DNA of 64,000 nt from Candidatus Thioglobus autotrophicus. Lineage in GTDB: Bacteria > Pseudomonadota > Gammaproteobacteria > PS1 > Pseudothioglobaceae. Below are positions 1 to 8,743 of the stretch, piece by piece. Made by a program: the position numbers and the translations under genes. Under the pieces are notes generated by a model. The model ran no database searches and had not been told where the DNA came from. It saw nothing but the letters and a program-made list of their open reading frames with translations. Position 1 is the first letter of the stretch, and the number at the start of each line of letters is the position of its first letter. The stretch is taken from contig NZ_CP010552.1 of assembly GCF_001293165.1 (NCBI RefSeq), positions 992,001 to 1,056,000 of the forward strand, given 5' to 3'.

Positions 1-117
1 CCTGGTGGTTACATCCGTATTTTAAAAGCTGGTTTCCGTACTGGCGATAAAGCACCAATGGCAATTGTTCAATTGGTTGATTTTGACAGCAGTACTGCTG
101 ATTCTACAGATTCATAA
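1..117 (+). CDS. rplQ: 50S ribosomal protein L17, C-terminal part (5' truncated by window edge)
   Basis: The reading frame is open from base 1 and stops with TAA at 115-117. The last 38 residues contain the [20 protein letters not shown] segment and end in QLVDF plus a short Ser/Asp-rich tail, which matches the conserved C-terminus of bacterial L17. L17 sits in the large subunit near the peptide exit tunnel. The start and most of the gene lie upstream of the window. It is followed 12 bp later by rpsU in the same direction. Identification rests on this C-terminal motif only, but the motif is distinctive. Confidence 0.85.
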   Translation, partial: PGGYIRILKAGFRTGDKAPMAIVQLVDFDSSTADSTDS

Positions 118-129
118 GGAAAAAATAAC

Positions 130-345
130 ATGCCTTCAATTAAAGTAAGAGAGAACGAACCATTTGATATTGCCCTTAGACGTTTTCGTCGTTCATGCGA
201 CAGAGCGGGTGTGATTACTGATGTGCGTAAAAAAGAATTCTTTGAAAAGCAAACATGGGTTAACAAACGCATGAAAGCTGCTGCCGTTAAGCGTACTCAT
301 AAAGAGATGGCTAAAAACCGCGTTCATAGAAAGAGAATGTATTAA
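130..345 (+). CDS. rpsU: 30S ribosomal protein S21
   Basis: The 71-residue protein begins [19 protein letters not shown] and ends in a highly basic tail (HRKRMY), which is the full-length S21 pattern of gammaproteobacteria. S21 binds the small subunit near the anti-Shine-Dalgarno end of 16S rRNA and helps initiation. An AAGGA ribosome binding site lies about 10 nt before the ATG. It follows rplQ closely and is followed by a strong terminator. In many gammaproteobacteria rpsU precedes dnaG and rpoD; here it sits after the L17 gene and before yqeY. Confidence 0.97.
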   Translation: MPSIKVRENEPFDIALRRFRRSCDRAGVITDVRKKEFFEKQTWVNKRMKAAAVKRTHKEMAKNRVHRKRMY

Positions 346-352
346 GAGAAAT

Positions 353-413
353 TTAACACTATTTTGAGTGTTAAAAATTTTTCAAATGCCGATCTTTGTA
401 TCGGCATTTTTTT
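353..413 (+). terminator. Tandem hairpins ending the ribosomal protein operon
   Basis: Two hairpins follow rpsU. The first has arms TTAACACT (353-360) and AGTGTTAA (367-374). The second has arms AAATGCCGAT (384-393) and ATCGGCATTT (400-409) with a 6 nt loop and then runs into T residues. The second is a canonical intrinsic terminator. It overlaps an upstream in-frame ATG of the next gene, which argues against that ATG as the start. Confidence 0.85.
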
Positions 414-431
414 CAACTAAATAATAAAATT

Positions 432-878
432 ATGTCAGAATTAAAAGCCCGTATTACAAATGATATGAAGTTGGCCATGAAAGCCAAAGATAAGCCAGCT
501 GTTAAAGCAGTGCGTATGATTTTGGGTGCCATTAAACAAAGAGAGGTTGATGAGCGCATTGAGCTTGATGACACTCAAGTGCTAGTGGTAATCCAGAAGA
601 TGGTTAAGCAGCGTAATGACTCTATTGCCCAATTTAAAGCAGCAGGTCGTGATGATTTAGTTGACGTGGAAGAAGCTGAACTGGTTATTATCAATAACTA
701 TAGGCCTGCACAACTCTCTGAGGCCGAAATATCTAGTGCAGTTGATAAGGCTATTGCTGATTCTGGTGCCTCTTCGATGCAAGATATGGGTAAGCTTATG
801 GGATTGTTAAAAAATCAGTTAGAGGGTAAAGCTGACATGGGTTCTGTTTCAGCATTGATTCGTTCTAAGCTTTCATAA
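432..878 (+). CDS. yqeY: GatB/YqeY domain protein
   Basis: From the ATG at 432 this encodes 148 residues starting MSELKARITNDMKLAMKAKD, the typical start of the YqeY family, with the conserved AVKAVRMILGAIKQREVDER and MVKQRNDSIAQFKAAGRDDL blocks. The family resembles the tail domain of GatB (amidotransferase subunit B) and is thought to bind tRNA, but its exact role is not settled. An in-frame ATG at 396 lies inside the rpsU terminator stem and is rejected. No clear Shine-Dalgarno is visible before 432. rpsU-yqeY adjacency is common in proteobacteria. Confidence 0.9.
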   Translation: MSELKARITNDMKLAMKAKDKPAVKAVRMILGAIKQREVDERIELDDTQVLVVIQKMVKQRNDSIAQFKAAGRDDLVDVEEAELVIINNYRPAQLSEAEISSAVDKAIADSGASSMQDMGKLMGLLKNQLEGKADMGSVSALIRSKLS

Positions 879-1068
879 GTAGTTCTTAGTTACGCTATTT
901 ATAAAAAATAGCAGCTTTATTAATTAGGGTGTTTTGTTTTTTACCTGTCATGTATTTAATCTGATTAGGCCCTTATTAATAGGCTGGGTATGCAAGTATG
1001 CGGAATACCGCTATATGAATTAGCGCTCAATATTTGTATACTGGCTAAGTGTTAAATATAAAAAAACC

Positions 1069-1214
1069 CTCTCCCCAAGAAGGTTGTATTTAATGCACTT
1101 CTTACATAGTTAAATTTTTTCGGAAATTTTACTAATGCAAGTAAGTTTTGAGTGATATTCGCGTAAAAAGTTGTTTTTTCATGCTCTTCTCCTGAGAATA
1201 TCACTCTTTTTTTT
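1069..1214 (+). ncRNA. Candidate small RNA transcription unit
   Basis: A TTGTAT (1034-1039) and TATAAA (1057-1062) pair is separated by exactly 17 bp and would start RNA near 1069. The candidate ends at a long hairpin with perfect 11 bp arms (1150-1160 with 1196-1206) followed immediately by T8, a terminator arrangement. Inside the 35 nt loop a further GCGTAAAAA / TTTTTCATGC pairing is possible. The unit would be about 146 nt, with an unstructured CCTCTCCCC stretch near its 5' end. No known RNA family is recognised; the existence of the transcript is inferred. Confidence 0.3.
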
Positions 1215-1356
1215 GATTTTTTTTTCATAATTAATCAAAAAAAGTCTAATTCCCCCTATTTTTAGCTAAAAACGACTGTTTTTATCCTTATTTTGTATAT
1301 TTCTTCTATTTTTGTCCAAATTTAGTCGTTTGCATTATTTCGTAAATTTTTACCTT

Positions 1357-1383
1357 TATAATAATTAAATCTTTTAATGGGGA
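1357..1383 (+). promoter_or_regulatory. -10 box and ribosome binding site for the DUF3530 hydrolase gene
   Basis: A consensus TATAAT lies at 1357-1362, and a GGGGA Shine-Dalgarno at 1379-1383 precedes the ATG at 1391. No good -35 is seen at the expected distance; the nearest TTGCAT (1330-1335) is 21 bp away. Confidence 0.45.
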
Positions 1384-1390
1384 AAATAAA

Positions 1391-2116
1391 ATGAAACTAT
1401 TGGTATCACTATTATTAATGAGTGGGTTGGTTAATGCACAAACCACACCTGATTATGCCAAAGAGACGCGTTGGGCCGAGCAAGTAGAAGATGGTTTGAT
1501 GGATGGCGATGTGGTTTGGCTAAAGGCCAACAACCATGAGTTTATGTCGATTTACACACCGAGCGAAACCGACACTCAAAAAACAGCCATAATCGTGCAT
1601 GGTTTAGGCGTGCACCCTGACTGGCAACAAGTTATTCAACCGTTGCGCGTGGCGTTAACAACTCAAGGATTTAATACCTTGTCAATTCAAATGCCGGTGT
1701 TAGATAACGAGGCGCATTCGGGTGCTTATAGGTCAGTATTTGATCAAGCAGATCAGCGTATTCAAGCGGCAGTTGACTATTTACAAAAAAATGATTTAGT
1801 CGCTGATGTATTGGTTGCCCATAGTTTGGGTAGTGTTATGTCAACACATTATTTAGCCAATTATCCACATCCATTTAAGCGTTTTGTTGGTGTTGGTATG
1901 CCGAGCGATAATGTCGATTATTTACCAAAATTGTCTATTCCAGTCTTAGATTTATATGGTGATCAGGATATTGAATCTGTCTTAACTAGTGTTAAATCTA
2001 GAGCGCAAGCAGCCAAGGGTAATAATGATTACACACAGATAATGGTGGGTGCAGATCATTTCTTTAACGACAAAGATGACGTGTTGATTGATTCAGTTGG
2101 GGCGTGGCTGAAATAA
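1391..2116 (+). CDS. Exported alpha/beta hydrolase, DUF3530-like
   Basis: The 241-residue protein has a signal peptide (MKLLVSLLLMSGLVNA, cleavage near residue 16). It shows an alpha/beta-hydrolase layout: an HGLG oxyanion motif (70-73), a nucleophile elbow AHSLGS with Ser145, an acid in YGDQD (Asp191 or Asp193) and a histidine in ADHFF (His223). It resembles the DUF3530 family; its substrate is unknown. The start is supported by a GGGGA site 7 nt upstream. Its 3' end overlaps the next gene, a TauE/SafE-type permease, by 13 bp, so the two are probably translationally coupled and may act on related compounds, which is inference only. Confidence 0.65.
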   Translation: MKLLVSLLLMSGLVNAQTTPDYAKETRWAEQVEDGLMDGDVVWLKANNHEFMSIYTPSETDTQKTAIIVHGLGVHPDWQQVIQPLRVALTTQGFNTLSIQMPVLDNEAHSGAYRSVFDQADQRIQAAVDYLQKNDLVADVLVAHSLGSVMSTHYLANYPHPFKRFVGVGMPSDNVDYLPKLSIPVLDLYGDQDIESVLTSVKSRAQAAKGNNDYTQIMVGADHFFNDKDDVLIDSVGAWLK

Positions 2117-2886
2117 TTTCATTCTTATTGCTAGGCGCATTTTCAGGTTTTATTGCTGGCCTGTTAGGCGTTGGTGGTGGGCTGATTATTGTTCCGGCTT
2201 TACTGTATTTACTAGCAGGGGATATTGATCAAGCTATTCTAATGCACAGCGCAGTTGCTACCGCTCTGACTGCTATTATTTTTACCTCACTCTCCAGTGT
2301 TAGGGCGCATCATCAACATAGAGCTATTCACTGGCATTATTTTAAAAAACTCACACCGACAATCTTACTTGGCGCTTTTAGTGGTGCGTTATTAACACAA
2401 CTAATGAGCTTTGATTTCATGCGACTATTTTTTGCTGGTTTTGAACTGTTAGTCGCGGCCATCTTGTACTTTGGCTTAAGCAGTCAACAGCATATTGATC
2501 ATCTATCTGGTTGGATTTGGAAAGTGGTGGGCTATACGATTGGCTTGATATCTGCCATTGTTGGTATCGGTGGTGGCACGTTGACTACGCCATTTTTAAC
2601 TTACAATAATGTGGCTATTAAAAACGCCATTGCTACTTCTGCTGCAGTTGGCATGCCGATTGCGATAGCAGGTGCTTTTGGGTTTTTGGTTGCTGGCTGG
2701 GATGTAGAATCTGCAACGAACAACTTAGGTTTTATTCATATTCAAGCGCTGGTTAGTATTGTGGTGATGAGTGTGATTTTTGCGCCACTTGGCGCTAAAG
2801 TGGCGCACCGTACCAATGGCCAAAAGCTTAAAAAATTCTTTGCATTATTTTTAGCTTTTTTAGGAATTTCTGTCCTTGCTTTTTAA
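2104..2886 (+). CDS. TauE/SafE family sulfite/organosulfonate exporter-like permease
   Basis: This 260-residue polytopic membrane protein carries the two repeated Gly-rich halves typical of TauE/SafE permeases: LLGVGGGLIIVPALLYLLAG near residues 21-40 and AIVGIGGGTLTTPFLTYNN near 151-169. The family exports or imports sulfite, sulfoacetate or related anions across the inner membrane; the substrate cannot be read from sequence. Translation starts at GTG 2104, inside the end of the preceding hydrolase gene. In a sulfur oxidiser an exporter for sulfite or a related anion would be sensible, but this is inference. The downstream neighbour is convergent. Confidence 0.85.
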   Translation: MAEIISFLLLGAFSGFIAGLLGVGGGLIIVPALLYLLAGDIDQAILMHSAVATALTAIIFTSLSSVRAHHQHRAIHWHYFKKLTPTILLGAFSGALLTQLMSFDFMRLFFAGFELLVAAILYFGLSSQQHIDHLSGWIWKVVGYTIGLISAIVGIGGGTLTTPFLTYNNVAIKNAIATSAAVGMPIAIAGAFGFLVAGWDVESATNNLGFIHIQALVSIVVMSVIFAPLGAKVAHRTNGQKLKKFFALFLAFLGISVLAF

Positions 2887-2902
2887 GTGTCTGTCACCAG
2901 CG

Positions 2903-3502
2903 TTAACCTTGCCAAGGGGGTGCTAAGCTGTGTTCTACATCTAAGTGATCTAGAATACGAGCCACCACAAAATTGACCAAATCTTGAATACAGCTTGGGT
3001 TTTGATAAAACGCAGGATTGGCATCCATAATCACCACACCGAGTCGGGAAAGCTTAAGCATATTTTCCAAATGAATGGCTGAATAAGGGGTTTCTCTAGG
3101 CACTAAAATGAGTTTTTTCTGTTCTTTAATGACCACATCAGCGGCGCGATGCATAAGGTTGTCTGCGTGGCCATGAGCAATAGCAGACAGCGTGCTCATG
3201 GTGCATGGGCAAACGACCAGCGCCCGTGGCGGGTTGGATCCTGAGGCAACAGGCGCTGTCCATTGGTTTTTGGAGAATACTTCAATTTGTCCCTCTTTAG
3301 CCCCTAAGTATTGGCTTAGGTTTTTTTCAATGGCGTTCGTGTCTGCACCCAGCTTAAGATCGGTTTCCATAGCAATAACGGTATTCGCTGCGGCTGATAT
3401 CATCACGTAAATTTTGTCTTGAGTTTTGACCAATTCTTTTAGTAAGGTCAGAGCGTACGGCATGCCTGAGGCGCCAGTTAGGGCAATTGCAATGGGTTTC
3501 AT
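2903..3502 (-). CDS. ubiX: Flavin prenyltransferase UbiX
   Basis: The 199-residue protein starts MKPIAIALTGASGMPYALTL, with the GASGM nucleotide-binding loop of UbiX (residues 10-14), and contains the VVCPCTMSTLSAIAHGHADN and LVPRETPYSAIHLENMLKL blocks diagnostic of the family. UbiX prenylates FMN with dimethylallyl phosphate to make the cofactor used by the UbiD decarboxylase in ubiquinone synthesis. Its ATG overlaps the stop of mpl by four bases (ATGA), so it is the last gene of an msrB-mpl-ubiX operon. The gene is full length. Confidence 0.95.
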   Translation of the reverse strand: MKPIAIALTGASGMPYALTLLKELVKTQDKIYVMISAAANTVIAMETDLKLGADTNAIEKNLSQYLGAKEGQIEVFSKNQWTAPVASGSNPPRALVVCPCTMSTLSAIAHGHADNLMHRAADVVIKEQKKLILVPRETPYSAIHLENMLKLSRLGVVIMDANPAFYQNPSCIQDLVNFVVARILDHLDVEHSLAPPWQG

Positions 3503-4797
3503 AAGCGTTTTATTAGTTTGTTAAAAATATCGTCAAAACTGCCATTTGACATTACCACTAAGTGGCCTTTTTGAATGTGACTTAGAGTCTGTACTATTTC
3601 ATCAACCGAGTTAAATAATACCGATTGATCAAATAACGCCTCTATATTCCAATCTTGGTTTGCAGGTCTAAGAATTAAAACTTGGTCAGCAACTGTTAGT
3701 GCATCAACCAGACTTTGCTGGTGGACACCAGATTTCATGGTATTAGATCTCAACTCTAAAATAGCCACAATTGGCTCATTACCCACTTTGGCACGCAAAC
3801 CTTTTAGTGTGGTTTGGATGGCGCTAGGGTGGTGGGCAAAATCATCATAAAGAGTCAGGTGATCTGTTTGATGTTTAATCTCTAAACGGCGCTTAACACC
3901 CTTGAATTGGTTTAGCGCTTCACAAGCTAGAGCAAAAGGTATGCCGACATGGTGAGCGGCATAAATAGCACTTAGGCCATTTTGCATATTGTGCTCACCC
4001 AGTAAATGCCAGTCAACGCTCGCGCCTTGCACATCAAAACTACTACCTGTTTTTGTTGTGGTTAGTTGCTGAGCAGGCAAGGCCTGCTCATGAGACCAAA
4101 GGCCTTGTTTAAGGACATCATCAATAGCTTGATGATTGGCTGGGTGGATAATTAGACCGTCATTCGGCACAGTGCGAATGAGATGGTGAAATTGTTTTTG
4201 AATATCTTTGAGTGAGTCAAAGATGTCACCGTGGTCAAATTCAAGATTATTAATGACTAAGGTTTTTGGATGATAATGAACAAATTTTGAGCGCTTATCA
4301 AAAAACGCTGTGTCATATTCATCAGCTTCAATCACAAAAAAGTTTGAATCGCTCAGACGTGATGAAACGCCAAAATCCTCCACCACACCACCAATTAAAA
4401 AACTGGGATTGTAGCCGGAAAATTCTAAAATACAGGCAAGCATACTTGCTGTAGTTGTTTTACCGTGAGTGCCTGATACCGCTAACACCCATTGATTGCG
4501 CAAGACATTCTCACTTAACCACTGGGCGCCAGAAGTGTAAGCATATTGCTTGGTTAGGATTTCCTCTACACAGTCATTGCCACGAGACAAAGCATTGCCA
4601 ATAATGTAGATATCAGCCTTAGGCATGTCAGCGACTTGATAACCATGCGTATAAGAGATATTTTGTTCATCAAGCTGTGTACTCATGGGTGGATAAACGC
4701 CTTGATCTTGGCCGGTGACGGTGTGGCCAAGTTGCTTAGCAATGAGAGCGAGTGAACCCATGAATGTGCCGGCAATACCTAAAATATGTAAATGCAT
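3499..4797 (-). CDS. mpl: UDP-N-acetylmuramate:L-alanyl-gamma-D-glutamyl-meso-diaminopimelate ligase
   Basis: The 432-residue protein begins MHLHILGIAGTFMGSLALIA and carries the Mur-ligase ATP loop GTHGKTT (about residues 109-115), followed by the NNLEFDHGDIF and YDDFAHHPSAI motifs. Mpl reattaches recycled murein tripeptide to UDP-MurNAc in peptidoglycan recycling. The frame stays open 37 codons further upstream, but that extension overlaps msrB and does not resemble Mpl, so the ATG at 4797 is chosen; it lies 2 bp after the msrB stop. The stop overlaps the ubiX start. Mpl implies active cell-wall recycling. Confidence 0.93.
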   Translation of the reverse strand: MHLHILGIAGTFMGSLALIAKQLGHTVTGQDQGVYPPMSTQLDEQNISYTHGYQVADMPKADIYIIGNALSRGNDCVEEILTKQYAYTSGAQWLSENVLRNQWVLAVSGTHGKTTTASMLACILEFSGYNPSFLIGGVVEDFGVSSRLSDSNFFVIEADEYDTAFFDKRSKFVHYHPKTLVINNLEFDHGDIFDSLKDIQKQFHHLIRTVPNDGLIIHPANHQAIDDVLKQGLWSHEQALPAQQLTTTKTGSSFDVQGASVDWHLLGEHNMQNGLSAIYAAHHVGIPFALACEALNQFKGVKRRLEIKHQTDHLTLYDDFAHHPSAIQTTLKGLRAKVGNEPIVAILELRSNTMKSGVHQQSLVDALTVADQVLILRPANQDWNIEALFDQSVLFNSVDEIVQTLSHIQKGHLVVMSNGSFDDIFNKLIKRL

Positions 4798-4799
4798 AA

Positions 4800-5165
4800 T
4801 TATTTTGCTTGAAAGTTTAGTGAGGCAGAGTTGATACAGTAGCGCTGTCCAGTTGGTGCAGGACCATCTGTAAAGACATGGCCTAGATGGGCATTGCAAT
4901 TTTTGCACCTGACTTCCGTGCGTGTCATGGCGTGTGAGTTGTCTTGAATAAGAGTAACGCTATCAGCTTCGACCATATCGTAAAAGCTGGGCCAGCCGGT
5001 GCCTGAATCAAATTTAGTAGCCGATGAAAACAAGACTTGATCACAACAAATACAGGTGTAATAGCCTGTTTCATGGTGATTCACAAATTCTCCGCTAAAG
5101 GGTGTTTCGGTGCCACATTGCTGTGTCACTTTAAACTGTTGGGGGGTTAATTTAGATAAATCCAT
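4800..5165 (-). CDS. msrB: Peptide methionine (R)-S-oxide reductase MsrB
   Basis: The 121-residue protein has the four zinc cysteines (Cys38 and Cys41 in CICC, Cys87 and Cys90 in CKNC), the GTGWPSF block, and the catalytic cysteine in RYCINSASL (Cys110). It reduces methionine-R-sulfoxide in proteins using thioredoxin. There is no signal peptide, so it is cytoplasmic, and no fused MsrA domain. It is the first gene of an msrB-mpl-ubiX run and is divergent from cca, with only about 40 bp between the two start codons. Confidence 0.95.
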   Translation of the reverse strand: MDLSKLTPQQFKVTQQCGTETPFSGEFVNHHETGYYTCICCDQVLFSSATKFDSGTGWPSFYDMVEADSVTLIQDNSHAMTRTEVRCKNCNAHLGHVFTDGPAPTGQRYCINSASLNFQAK

Positions 5166-5206
5166 TCGTGTATTATATGAGAATTAATAAAATTCTTCCC
5201 ATAAGT

Positions 5207-6292
5207 ATGAAAGTTTATTTAGTTGGCGGTGCGGTTCGTGATCGTTTATTGAACCTTGCAGATGATAACACCGAGAAAGATTGGGTAGTGGTGGGTGCTT
5301 CGCCTGAGGAAATGTTGGATTTAGGTTATCGCCAAGTGGGTAAAGAATTTCCTGTTTTTTTGCATCCAGGTACGCAGGAAGAATACGCCCTAGCTAGGCT
5401 TGAGCGTAAAGTAGCGGCTGGCTATAAAGGCTTTGAATTTGATACCTCAAAAGCAGTTACCCTAGAGCAGGACTTGTCTCGACGTGATCTTACTATTAAC
5501 GCCATGGCAGAAAAAAATGGTGAATTGGTCGATCCTTTTAATGGTCAAGAAGATTTAGACAAAGGCTTACTCAGGCATGTTTCTAGCGCTTTTAGTGAAG
5601 ATCCGGTGCGTATCTTGCGTGTTGCACGTTTTGCAGCGCGTTTTAATCCAGCCGGCTTTAAAGTGGCACACTCAACCCACAAGTTGATGAAAGATATGGT
5701 GAGCTCGGGCGAGGTTGATGCACTAACCCCTGAGCGTGTTTTTAAAGAGTTGGAAAAATCTTTAGCGTATAAAACACCCTCTGCTTTTTTTAAGGTGTTA
5801 TCTGCTTGCGGGGCTTACGAGCGTGTTTTTGTACCTTTGTCTATTAGTGCGCATCAAAACCACGATAATGCTTTTGAGTTGTTAGATACCTTAAAGACTA
5901 ACCAGTCACAGTTGAAATTTTGTGTCTGGCTTATTCAGGAATCGGTTGAAAATATCGATCAACTATGTCAACGGCTAAAATGTCCAAAACATTATGAACA
6001 GCTAGCCAAACTGAGTGCTCAGTTTTATCAGTTTGTACAGTCTTTTACTCAGCAAACGCCCGAAGAAGTTTTTGAATTTTTTGCTAAGACCGATGCACTC
6101 AGGCGTAAAGACCGATTTGTAGATTTGCTGGCAGTTTATCAACTTTTGTCTATTAATGTAGATGCGATTAATCGACTCGCAGAGCAGCTGGCTACGATTG
6201 ATATTGCCAGTCTTGATAAGTCCAATATTGCACAAGCCATTGCAAATGAGAAGAGATCAATTATTCAATTATTTTTGAATTCTGCACAATAA
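5207..6292 (+). CDS. cca: CCA-adding tRNA nucleotidyltransferase lacking a recognisable HD domain
   Basis: From ATG 5207 the protein has 361 residues and starts [15 protein letters not shown], as in enterobacterial Cca. The class II polymerase head is well preserved: [46 protein letters not shown] and [15 protein letters not shown]. The enzyme adds CCA to tRNA 3' ends. Two oddities stand out. The catalytic DxD pair of the Escherichia coli enzyme (Asp21, Asp23) is Glu23 and Asp25 here. The C-terminal HD phosphohydrolase motifs (HTLMxLxxA, CHDLGKG, HHGHG) are missing and replaced by unrelated sequence, making the protein about 50 residues shorter. The gene converges on the next one with a 24 bp overlap. 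Confidence 0.93.
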   Translation: MKVYLVGGAVRDRLLNLADDNTEKDWVVVGASPEEMLDLGYRQVGKEFPVFLHPGTQEEYALARLERKVAAGYKGFEFDTSKAVTLEQDLSRRDLTINAMAEKNGELVDPFNGQEDLDKGLLRHVSSAFSEDPVRILRVARFAARFNPAGFKVAHSTHKLMKDMVSSGEVDALTPERVFKELEKSLAYKTPSAFFKVLSACGAYERVFVPLSISAHQNHDNAFELLDTLKTNQSQLKFCVWLIQESVENIDQLCQRLKCPKHYEQLAKLSAQFYQFVQSFTQQTPEEVFEFFAKTDALRRKDRFVDLLAVYQLLSINVDAINRLAEQLATIDIASLDKSNIAQAIANEKRSIIQLFLNSAQ

Positions 6293-8743
6293 GTCGAATT
6301 CACAATAATCACAGGCAGTTTTATTGGGCAAGACTTGTGCTTGGCCTGATTGAAAATCCTGACTAGCTTGATTGAGTCTTTGTGTCCAAAGCTCTAATTG
6401 CTGATCCCATTCTTGACAGCTGCTTTTACGCCTGGATTGTTTGGGAAGGGAGTCAGGGTCTTTTGATAAACCTTTAAAACTTACTGCACTTGAGTTGAGT
6501 TCAATAAAAGCAGCGCCTTGGGTGTTATTAGTGACACTGTAGATGGGTAATTGTGGCTCGATAATATCTGCTGAGCACCATTTGGCGGTTGAAGTATCGC
6601 CCGTTTTGTAATCGAATACAATTTGATCGCCATTATCCATTTGATCAAGTCGGTCAAGTCGTGTATTGAAGCTTAATCCAACAATATCAACACGCACACT
6701 TTGCTCGGTGGCCAGTACGCGGAAATTCTCCCTAGCTTTATCGGTTTCGATAAATTTATGCAGCAGCTGTGTTAGTCTGATTTTTTCAATGGCTTTGTAG
6801 CCAGAGCTAGGATGGCGTTTGAGTGCAGCGTAAACTTTTTGATCAATGAGTGTGCCAAGCTCAGCAGGCGCTAATTGTAATAGTACTTCCTTTGAATCAA
6901 TTTCTTGATAGATATATTGCAAGGCGTTATGAATTGCATTGCCTTGTTCGCGCCTGTCTAGGCCGATATGGGGTTCATCATAACGCGCTAAATTGAGTCG
7001 ATGAGCAAACCCCTTAAAAGCGCAAGCCATTTGGTCTTTGAGTAGGCCAACCCCAGATTTAACCTCGGTCTGTGTATACCAAGTGCTAGTGTCATCTTGA
7101 AGTGATTCTGTTGCACAAGTGTTGACTGGTGTATCAGGAGGGGTAATGCTTTCAGTATCAAAGTAAACCAAGGGTGAGGGTAGTTGCTCGAGTGCCAAGT
7201 GGGATTTGGCATAAGATAAAATTACGCGATTTGATAATGAACACAAATTAGCTAACGTGTTTTGCGCATCCGTTTGAATAAGTTCATAACTACTATGCGT
7301 GATGGCGTGATGAATGGCGATATCAGTACTAATAAAGCGTGGCGCATTAAGTTTGGCGGGCAAAAAATCATGGCTCATGCCCATAACCCAAGCTTTATCA
7401 AAGCGCAAACCTTCTGCCTCTAAAGAGCCAATAATTTGAATGTTAGTCTGGCTGGATTGCGCTTGAAAAACAGTTTGATTATTAATGTCTTTGAGTTGTT
7501 GCAGCGCCGTTGTTGCAGAGCATTTATTTTGATGATGTGAAAGCTGGTTTAGCTTAAGAGAGCTAATTAAGTATTTGTTAAATAACTGGTATTCGCTACT
7601 ACTAAGTGGGCGATCTGTGGCAAATCCCCAATGGGTTAGTACGGCATTAAAGCTAAGCAAGTGCTCACTTAGTAGTTGATTTTTTAAGTCATTGAGTTGA
7701 ACAGTTTGAAACATATCCAGTAATACAGGGCATTGGCTGAGCGCCTGCTCTAAACGCTCTAATTGAAAATATTCAAGGGATAAAGATAAGGCGTGATTGG
7801 CGAGTAAATGTCGAGCACTACGCTCCAGTTGGTAGCCTCGAAGATAAACACTGGTTACGACTTGATTGAATAGAGTGGTTTGAATATGGTTAGCTTTAAT
7901 TTGAGCATTTAACTCAAGTAGGCCGAGTAAATCTTGAATTAGGGTGTAGTGAGATAAGGGTAGGCCTAACGAAATATTGTAAGCTTTTTGCCCCGTTTCT
8001 GTTAATAGGTCATCAAATGTTTGATCAAAAATTGAGCTTAATAGGTATTGCATCTCGCTGAGTTGTGGACACACGATAGCAATTGATTGATTTGGATTTT
8101 TAGCTTGCTGATGCTTAGCCCAAAGTGCAGCAGCCTTAATTTCATGAGTACTATTGTCAAAGCACTTTTGCTCAGTTTCATGTGTATATTGAGCGCCAAT
8201 AGTCTGATAATTTAGAGCATTAAATACTTGTTGTTGTAGCGGTGTAAGCGTTTTAAAGCCATAAACATGGGGTGCTTGAAGGCTATCCTTGTCTTTTAGT
8301 AGAAGTGCAGGTAGATCATTTGCATCAATGAGTTTTAAGTTGTGCTTGGTTTTTTGGTAATGCTTGATCCAATCTGTAAAAACCTCACAAATCTGAATTT
8401 TAGACTGGGCTAGTGTATCTAGCTCAATTAGATGATTAATGCAATAATCGTAATTTTTAATCACCTCATTGGTTAGTTGAGTTTGACGAGTTTGATCGAA
8501 TTGCTGTAATGAGGATTCGATCAAGTAACGCTGTTCCGTAGCGTCAATTAGACGCAGTGCGTTATGAGTTTGCTGTGACTGCCAATAGTGTTTGAGGTAT
8601 TGCTGCCAAGATAAGATATTTGGCAGTTGTGTCAGCGGTTGTTGTTTAGAAAAAGTGTATTTAAAAGCTAAAACTTGACGATTATTGGCAACAACAACTG
8701 TATCTGTTGTAACAAGGTGGGTCAGATCAGCATTTAAATGCAT
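6269..8743 (-). CDS. PD-(D/E)XK nuclease family protein, AddB/RecB-like probable DNA repair protein
   Basis: The 824-residue protein has a weakly conserved helicase-like N-terminal region and a C-terminal RecB-type nuclease. The catalytic core includes [17 protein letters not shown] and the IVFDYKTGD (D-x-K) motif near residue 705. Cysteines in QMACAFKG and in [11 protein letters not shown] near the C-terminus match an AddB-like four-cysteine iron-sulfur clamp. I would place it with the gammaproteobacterial 'probable DNA repair protein' group. No clear Walker A motif is visible, so it may not hydrolyse ATP itself. It starts directly after the engB stop and its 3' end overlaps that of cca on the other strand. 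Confidence 0.75.
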   Translation of the reverse strand: MHLNADLTHLVTTDTVVVANNRQVLAFKYTFSKQQPLTQLPNILSWQQYLKHYWQSQQTHNALRLIDATEQRYLIESSLQQFDQTRQTQLTNEVIKNYDYCINHLIELDTLAQSKIQICEVFTDWIKHYQKTKHNLKLIDANDLPALLLKDKDSLQAPHVYGFKTLTPLQQQVFNALNYQTIGAQYTHETEQKCFDNSTHEIKAAALWAKHQQAKNPNQSIAIVCPQLSEMQYLLSSIFDQTFDDLLTETGQKAYNISLGLPLSHYTLIQDLLGLLELNAQIKANHIQTTLFNQVVTSVYLRGYQLERSARHLLANHALSLSLEYFQLERLEQALSQCPVLLDMFQTVQLNDLKNQLLSEHLLSFNAVLTHWGFATDRPLSSSEYQLFNKYLISSLKLNQLSHHQNKCSATTALQQLKDINNQTVFQAQSSQTNIQIIGSLEAEGLRFDKAWVMGMSHDFLPAKLNAPRFISTDIAIHHAITHSSYELIQTDAQNTLANLCSLSNRVILSYAKSHLALEQLPSPLVYFDTESITPPDTPVNTCATESLQDDTSTWYTQTEVKSGVGLLKDQMACAFKGFAHRLNLARYDEPHIGLDRREQGNAIHNALQYIYQEIDSKEVLLQLAPAELGTLIDQKVYAALKRHPSSGYKAIEKIRLTQLLHKFIETDKARENFRVLATEQSVRVDIVGLSFNTRLDRLDQMDNGDQIVFDYKTGDTSTAKWCSADIIEPQLPIYSVTNNTQGAAFIELNSSAVSFKGLSKDPDSLPKQSRRKSSCQEWDQQLELWTQRLNQASQDFQSGQAQVLPNKTACDYCEFDLLCRIQK

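Larger units (their letters stand above)
879..1390. other. 512 bp gene-free region with promoter-like and hairpin signals
   Basis: No convincing protein gene is present. The stretch holds a promoter-like pair at 1034-1062, an 11 bp inverted repeat followed by eight T at 1150-1214, a second 11 bp inverted repeat (1208-1218 with 1233-1243), and a TATAAT at 1357-1362 that probably serves the next gene. Tiny ATG-stop frames of six codons near 1093 and 1136 lack ribosome binding sites. Confidence 0.6.

Noticed and set aside
396-431. In-frame upstream ATG for yqeY
   Set aside because: It lies inside the terminator stem after rpsU and adds residues unlike any YqeY; ATG 432 matches the family start.
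1093-1156. Two six-codon open frames in the yqeY-DUF3530 gap as leader peptides
   Set aside because: No ribosome binding sites, no run of regulatory codons, and such short frames are expected by chance.
4798-4908. 37-codon N-terminal extension of mpl
   Set aside because: It overlaps msrB in another frame, has unusual Cys/Trp-rich composition, and the downstream ATG gives the normal Mpl start.
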